A DNA stretch of 64,000 nucleotides, from NCBI GenBank assembly GCA_963457665.1, contig OY735206.1, forward strand, positions 28,634,377 to 28,698,376, written 5' to 3'. Below the pieces are notes generated by a model. It ran no database searches and was not told where the DNA came from. It saw nothing but the letters and a program-made list of their open reading frames with translations. Positions 58,275 to 64,000 of this stretch are shown here, one piece after another. Source of the stretch: Thysanoteuthis rhombus (Eukaryota; Mollusca; Cephalopoda; Oegopsida; Thysanoteuthidae). Within the stretch, counting starts at the first letter, position 1; the number at the start of each line of letters is the position of its first letter. The position numbers and the translations under genes are program-made.

Positions 58275-58405
58275 CACCACCACCCATATATGCTATGCTG
58301 GAAAAAGGGGTGATCGATGAATAAGTCACTTCTTTTGCCTTTTGTTGGCATAAATCAAAATTGCATATTGAACCCTCCTCTAAAAGCATATGTTGGAGGG
58401 GAATT
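58275..58405 (-). repeat. Family A fragment (antisense)
   Basis: AAAAAGGGGTGATCGATGAA, CTTCTTTTGCCTTTTGTTGG and ATTGCATATTGAACCCTCC follow part of the family A order in reverse. Confidence 0.55.
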
Positions 58406-58445
58406 TTCAAACAGAAAAATAAGTTCTCTAAAATTAAGAGGGAGT

Positions 58446-58446
<1 letters not shown>

Positions 58447-58478
<32 letters not shown>

Positions 58479-58480
58479 TG
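58447..58480. repeat. (TG)n microsatellite
   Basis: About 30 bases of GT. Confidence 0.95.
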
Positions 58481-59090
58481 CAACATTTCAAATTCTTACT
58501 ATGAATATTAAGGGCTGAGCAAAGTCTAGAGAGATTGATAGGTACATGGATAGATATAAATTTCAGGACTCACGAATAACCTAAACCCAGCAATAGTGTT
58601 AAAACTGGTCTGTTATGGTTAGCAGTGATTAATATATAGAATGCAGATTTGGTATATTATACACTAGCACAGTACCCGTCGAAAAGGACTGGATCATTTA
58701 GATAATACATTATTGATTGGTGCAGAATAATTCTCTGGCCCCCATACCCCTCATTTTGTCTTTCTGCAATGGTACGTACCGGAAGTGAACATATCAGCTG
58801 CTAATCTTTTTCTTATATGTTGGATGTTGAAGTTTTCTTGTATTGAAATACAGAAATAGGCATACACGTACGCATATTCAAACACATACACAAATATGGG
58901 TGTGTAGGCGTGTGTATGTATGTGTGTACCTATGCAAGTTCATATGCATGCATGATAAAATGTCGGCGCCAAAGCTTTTTTCCCCGTTTCCTCATCATGT
59001 AACACATAACATAATTAAACAGTGAAATATATTTACAGGTGTGTATAAATCGGATGTTGAAGTTAAAAGCTATTTATTTTTTCCTCTCTC
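58481..59090. other. Non-coding stretch
   Basis: GT/CA-rich patch at 58860-58945. Nothing else recognised. Confidence 0.3.
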
Positions 59091-59094
59091 TCAG

Positions 59095-59480
59095 ACACAC
59101 GGAGTGTCGAAAATGTCCGGATGCACATCCAAAAGAAATTACAACGACGGTTTGATTCATCGGATGCAGTGTTTCTGTCGTACCTAGACGAATTCATGGT
59201 GCGTTAATCATGGTGCTGATCGATACGTTGAATAGTTACACTTTTTGCAGCATTTAAATGGCTTTTCGGAGCCTTTGCATGCTGTTTTCAGCTACAAATT
59301 TTACATCTGTGAGACTAAAGAATACCTTGGCTTCTAATTTACGACGCCTAAAGTAACATGAACCCGAAGATTTATGGTTATTTACTAAACGCAGCTTCCA
59401 CGAGGCCACGGTACTAGGGAACTCACTGGAGGTCAAATTTCAAGACGCAAGTCGGTAGGCGCCGAGGCCAAAATATGGCG
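59095..59480 (+). repeat. Dispersed repeat copy, uninterrupted
   Basis: Second copy of the repeat at 56020-56690, without the LINE insertion: GAAAATGTCCGGATGC, AAGAAATTACAACGACGG, GCATGCTGTTTTCAGCTACA, CTTCTAATTTACGACGCCTA, CACGAGGCCACGGTACTAGG. Confidence 0.75.
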
Positions 59481-59539
59481 GCTGGGTGGGTGAGAATTGT
59501 AAGTTCTGTTAATACTGCTGTATTTCTGTGACTTCTTCC

Positions 59540-59700
59540 AACAGGGATGGGCGGATGAGGGCGTGCACCGTACCAAACCACGAACTTTGGATCAACTGAG
59601 GGAACGCATTCGACGTGTTATAACCATTATATCGCTGGACCTCCTGAGAATTCTACGATTGATAATAAGTAAAACTGACTTGACTACCATCGACAATTAG
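59540..59700 (+). pseudogene. Mariner-like transposase C-terminus
   Basis: One frame reads GVHRTKPRTLDQLRERIRRV (59557-59620) then ITIISLDLLRILRLI, ending at a TAG near 59698. The pattern KPRTLxxLRxRI...I....L is the usual C-terminal end of mariner/IS630-type transposases. The DDE core is missing. The repeat at 59095-59480 immediately upstream may be part of the same element, which would explain both copies. Confidence 0.6.
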
Positions 59701-59818
59701 ATCGACATTAAATAATAAAGTTATGACGAATTTCTAATGGGTAGTCTCTTTTCGCCCGACTTGTATGTATAAATAATTGAGCATGTATGTGTTTGGATAT
59801 CAGTGTTGATGTGTATAG

Positions 59819-60284
59819 ACCAATGGTTCTCAAACTCTATGATATGAAGGCACACTAAAAATATGTATTTGACTTACGCGGTACACCAGCACCAATAGAA
59901 TTGGGTATACAGTGTGACATAGATGCAGCAAAGAAGGCATGTACTTTAAAAACTAAATAAATTAAACGGAAACATTTCAGAAGTAAACTAACGAAAATTT
60001 TTTATCAGCATTCTGATATATATATATATATATATATACGCAACCCCTAAACCAACCGTTTCCGTTCATCTAGCTTAAAGAAAGGTTGAGAGCTCACAAA
60101 ATTTTGTAGGAAGACCATAACGTTAGCAACTCTATGGTGGAAGGGAGACAGGCTTAATACCCGCACTGGACATGTTCAAGTCTCGAAATACATGTCTGCG
60201 TATTTTGAGAGAATTACGCTGCCCACTTGAGAAACAGCTGCAGAGCTCTCTTATGCCAAGACACACTGTTTAAGAAGCACTGGT
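59819..60284. mobile_element. hAT-like non-autonomous element (MITE)
   Basis: Starts CCAATGGTTCTCAAACTCTA and ends TTTAAGAAGCACTGG, an imperfect inverted pair. GGCACACTAAAAATATGTAT, GACTTACGCGGTACACCAGC and AACATTTCAGAAGT near the left match the complement of the right part of the 3340-3712 element. A (TA)n lies inside (60016-60039). Confidence 0.62.
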
Positions 60285-60764
60285 ACGAACAGATAAATTG
60301 AGAGAACATTGTGGAACTTGATCTAAGTTAATAGGAAGAGCACTTTACAAAGCTTGCTTAAAAAAAGTTTATAAATCATTGTACAACCATGTCTGCACTG
60401 TGCGTGTGGTGTTGTGTGTGTGTGTGTGTGTGTGTGTGTACGTGCGTATGGGTGAGTTCATACTGAAGAGGTGACTTTTTCTGATCGCTCTAGGACAGGG
60501 TGTTTTACATAACAATAACTGGCAGATAAAATCAAGCAAGGGATACAAAAATTGAAACAACTGAACAACTGCAACCACCAAAGGTTCTATTATATGTGTG
60601 TGTGTTTGAGAGTTTTCATGTTTTAACGCTCCTGGTCGAAGTGTTTCGTCTACAGATTTAGAAAGTATCTCACTAGATCCATTCTAAAAGTGTTAAGAAT
60701 TTGTTTTGTTTTTTTTAGGGGGGGGCATTTTTGATCTTTCAGGGCCTTACTTTTCTCCAGAACC
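60285..60764. other. Non-coding stretch
   Basis: (TG)n at 60412-60438 and a G8 run at 60718. Nothing else recognised. Confidence 0.35.
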
Positions 60765-61020
60765 TTTTTTTTGTGTTTTTTTTACTCTATTATAAATGTT
60801 TTCCAGTGTAAACAACCTCAACATTCTCCACAATCTTGAAGTTTCTAGATGATTTTTCTCTATTCTGGACGGTTTTTTTTTTCCAGTTGGAAATACCAGT
60901 GATGTCATGAGCAGAAGTAATTATGATCATATTTATTCTTCGACGGATCTTCTCAGCATGACTCCAAATTTTAAAGCTTCGGTTGTTCAATTATAGACAG
61001 TAATGGCGAGATTATATTTA
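60765..61020 (-). repeat. Family B repeat (antisense)
   Basis: TTCTAGATGATTTTTCTCTA, CCAGTGATGTCATGAGCAGA, ATCATATTTATTCTTCGACG, ATGACTCCAAATTTTAAAGC and CGGTTGTTCAATTATAGAC match 5715-5850 in reverse. Confidence 0.75.
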
Positions 61021-61224
61021 TCATCTTAAATTTACTGCTAAAGGCGGCGAAGAGTTACAATTATTCATAGTAATGTAATGAAAATAATTTCAGTTATTCA
61101 CAATTAATGGGTGTAAAAATCGACCATAGCACTAAGTGCAGTTTATATGAAGATTCGCGTAACAATACCCGGAACAATGATACTAGTAAGAAGATACTTT
61201 CTAATTGATTTACGTCCATCAACG

Positions 61225-61625
61225 AAGTTGAACAGCTGTATATGTATACGGTCGTGTCTGTTCGTCTGTTTGTCTGTCTGTCCACATGATTTCTCCGAAA
61301 GTACGGAATGGTTTGAATAAAATTTTCTGGGGGGGGGGGGCTAATGGTATGAGAAAGAGATATTTGGGGACGGATCCAGGAGTTGTCTGATCGAGGGATA
61401 TTTTATCATTTGTTTACATTTATGTTGTATGAATCGTGCTTATGACTGTCCACACGATATCTCAAAAAGTTCTTAGTGAATTCCAATTAAATTCTGTGGA
61501 AGGGCTGGATGCGTGAGAAATGATTAAATTTGTGGGTCGTTCCATGCATTATTGCTTACCCTGACAGTAGCGTTGACAGAGGTATGCACATTTCGAGTGC
61601 TTCCAAGGTATAAATAAAGTGTTCG
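61225..61625 (+). repeat. Family S array, about two units
   Basis: CTGTCTGTCCACATGATTTC, CGGATCCAGGAGTTGTCTGA, CTGTCCACACGATATCTCAA, TTCCAATTAAATTCTGTGGA, TAGCGTTGACAGAGGTATGC. A G12 run lies at 61330. Confidence 0.75.
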
Positions 61626-61825
61626 GGACTACTTGATTTTGATAACAATGGCCGGACAATTATATTATTTGTGATTATAGTAAGTGCTTTCCTATGTATA
61701 TTTGGCGCGCTATGTGTATAGAACTCTCTTCAATGGGATTAGTTTGTTAACCAGAGCACTATGACAAGATGCTTTTCCCCGGTATATTGATATTCACTCA
61801 GTATAATCTGATAAGGCACCACACG

Positions 61826-61827
61826 AC

Positions 61828-61880
<53 letters not shown>

Positions 61881-61881
61881 T
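61826..61881. repeat. (GATA)n microsatellite
   Basis: About 13 GATA units. Confidence 0.97.
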
Positions 61882-61954
61882 GAACACACTAGCAGTTATA
61901 TGCAGAGAGATAGATAAGAACAGAATAAATTTTACTTACGACATCACTGGGGAA

Positions 61955-62215
61955 TGAAAAAAAAAACACAAATAATCTAAATGTTATTAATTAACCCCTA
62001 AAACGTAAGACCCAAAGTGGTTAGAACAGCTTCTTGAAAGAAAAAGAACACTCTAGAAGGATTTGTGTGGAGAACTGAAGCTAATTTCAAAGTCCGTTGA
62101 TAAAATGGTACGGCCAGGCGTGCTGGGTCACAAAAACACAAGCACATGTAAAAAGGGATAAAACACTAACCACTTTTGGTGGCTAAGGTTGTTCAATAGC
62201 AAGCTGGCTATGAAC
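61955..62215 (+). repeat. Family B repeat, copy 3
   Basis: CTAATTTCAAAGTC, AAATGGTACGGCCAGGCGTG and CTAAGGTTGTTCAATAG correspond to the second half of copies 1 and 2. Confidence 0.6.
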
Positions 62216-62672
62216 AAAATGATAGATAGATCGCATGTTAAACACTGCTCCACGGCAATTCACTGTTTCCTGAGATATTGATATTTTCTTCACTTTCTTT
62301 GCTCCTATATACCTCAGCAAAAGAAGGTAGCAGTTCAAGTTTAACAAATTTCTTTTGGGGTGTTCCCTGTAGGGTTATGATTTGAAATGAACCGGGCCCT
62401 TCATCCTTACCCGGAATTCTCCAAGCGCAATTTATGAGAGCGGTTTGGCTATATTAATTGGATGTGCAGGGAAGGTGCTACATTGAGTAACAAGTAATGA
62501 GGCACAGAAGAGAGGCAAAAGAAATGTGTTATCTCATTATATTCTGATGAATCGATTTGCATCTCGACGTACTACGTAGTTTTAAAAGACCGTTAATTCT
62601 GTCGATTGTCTATAACTGAATACTCGGTTGCTGATACCTGTATCCATAGACACCATGACATGTATATATTCA
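62216..62672. other. Non-coding stretch
   Basis: Nothing recognised. Confidence 0.3.
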
Positions 62673-62682
62673 TGTTAGATAA

Positions 62683-62713
<31 letters not shown>

Positions 62714-62951
62714 TGGACAGAGATTGAGGTGGAGATAGATAGATAGATAGATCGATAGATAGATAGATAGATAGATAGATATGGACAGAGATTGAGGTGG
62801 AGATAGACGGATAGATAGATAGATCGATAGATAGATCGATAGATATGGACAGAGATTGAGGTGGAGATAGACAGATAGATAGATAGATCGATAGATAGAT
62901 ATAAGTAAATATGTACATGGCTATATGTGAAATAAACAGTTTGAAATGAAC

Positions 62952-63002
<51 letters not shown>

Positions 63003-63175
63003 TGAATGTAATTGAATAGATAAAGAGATAGATAGAAAGATAGATGGATACAGATATGGACGGAGATACATATATACATACATAAATACATGGATAGATA
63101 TGAATGACCACGTAAATAAAAATGAATGAGATAGACTGATAGATATATTGATAGATAGATAGACTAATCGATGAA
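62673..63175. repeat. (GATA)n block with embedded minisatellite
   Basis: GATA runs alternate with a complex unit ATGGACAGAGATTGAGGTGG at 62713, 62782 and 62846, giving a 64-69 bp higher-order period. A GATCGATA variant recurs. A purer GATA run lies at 62953-63000. Minus-strand frames of 170-220 codons here are repeat artefacts. Confidence 0.95.
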
Positions 63176-63244
63176 TGGATGCTATGGATGGATGAATGGA
63201 CTTAGGTATTAACGGTGTGAAATACGTAGATAAAAAAGATTTAT

Positions 63245-63715
63245 ATGAAATACAGATCTGATTAGTCACCCAATAGAAACTGTTTCGTGACCAACGTCTT
63301 TTTGTTAACAATCCTGTGTTGGGAGTGATCAATTAAAAATTGGGAAAAGCGATATTCAATGGATAATTTACTTTCTTTTTTTTTTCTTGGGCAGTGATCA
63401 CTAGAAAAGTCTGAATTTTCAAAATAAGCTTATGTAAATGCTGCAGCACCCAAACTAAGGATTCAATTGGCATAAACTTACATTGCAAATTGAATCCCTT
63501 GCTAAAGAACCTATTTAGAATGGAAAAAAAATTTCAAACGATTTTTTTCGGGACATAAAAAGAATAAATATTCAACATTTCACCTCTCTAGCTACATTTG
63601 TGCAACTTGTAAGCGTCATACAGCCACCAATCTAGCCACGAATCTAGCCACATCGACTCAAAAAATGGAGACATTTTTTTTGACAGTTTTGGTTGACGGT
63701 TAGATGTAAATATAA
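63245..63715 (-). repeat. Family A repeat, near full length (antisense)
   Basis: GATTAGTCACCCAATAGAAA, TGTTGGGAGTGATCAATTAA, GGGCAGTGATCACTAGAAAA, GGCATAAACTTACATTGCAA, TTTCACCTCTCTAGCTACAT and GACAGTTTTGGTTGACGGTT: the complete block order in reverse, useful for defining the ends. Confidence 0.82.
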
Positions 63716-63794
63716 CTACGTAGTTTCAAAGAACTTTTTTGTTAGTCTATCACAAAATACTTGGCTGATACCTGTATCAATACACACCTTGAGA

Positions 63795-63796
<2 letters not shown>

Positions 63797-63864
<68 letters not shown>
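63797..63864. repeat. (TA)n microsatellite
   Basis: TA with one CA interruption. A (TTCC)n patch follows at 63942-63966. Confidence 0.95.
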
Positions 63865-63865
<1 letters not shown>

Positions 63866-64000
63866 AAGCTATCTTCATATCTTTTTTCATTCAACTTATC
63901 TCAGTCTATCTACATCTCATTCTGTTTATAGCTGTTTATCTCCTTCCTTTCTTCCTTCCTTCCTTTCAACCTCCTTCCTACCTGCATACATACACACATG

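Noticed and set aside
62593..63332. Minus-strand frames of 172 and 220 codons
   Set aside because: Products of GATA repeats (SIYL-type words repeated).

Overview
This is animal (eukaryotic) DNA that looks like a transposon graveyard. There are no bacterial-style gene arrays, and I see no convincing host exon, rRNA gene or functional tRNA gene. The combination of AT-rich sequence, very long (TA)n, (GATA)n, (CA)n and pyrimidine microsatellites, tRNA-derived SINEs, RTE-, Tx1- and CR1-like LINE relics, a Penelope-like relic and Tc1/mariner relics suggests a lophotrochozoan, most likely a mollusc such as an octopus or other cephalopod. That assignment is inference; no single-copy gene is present to confirm it. 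Every coding trace I can support is a fragment of a transposable element, and nearly all are broken by stops or frameshifts. Repeat family names used here (A, B, C, S, SINE-1 to SINE-4) are local labels based on similarity between segments inside this window. Layout: 0-9 kb holds an RTE-type LINE 3' end at the left edge, pyrimidine tracts, a hAT-like non-autonomous element (3.3 kb), two antisense LINE tails around a SINE-4 copy (4.5-5.2 kb), family B, and a large (TCTA)n/(CA)n/(TA)n block. 9.5-20 kb is the richest in protein relics, all on the minus strand: a Tc1 transposase, a Tx1-like LINE with endonuclease, reverse transcriptase and C-terminal parts, an RTE reverse transcriptase piece, a Penelope-like piece and a second RTE 3' half. 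21.5-22.4 kb is a degenerate tandem array with a ~145 bp unit (family S) that recurs at 30, 41 and 61 kb. 26-31 kb has an RTE tail, family A, a 437 bp foldback element and SINE-2. 32-34 kb is microsatellite and pyrimidine rich. 34.5-35 kb has a tRNA-like SINE head and a 5S rRNA-derived sequence. 35-39 kb is families A and B with a local duplication. 41-47 kb has family S, microsatellites, a SINE, family A copies, an RTE tail and a 329 bp foldback with a tRNA-like centre. 47.6 kb has a CR1-like tail. 54-60 kb has mariner fragments, an inverted pair of SINE-3 copies, a repeat split by a nested RTE tail and a second hAT-like element. 60-64 kb has families A, B and S and a GATA minisatellite. No set of genes here works together. 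The interest lies in repeat structure: foldback elements, one ~400 bp family present about ten times in both orientations, nested insertions, and microsatellites that grow from LINE 3' ends.
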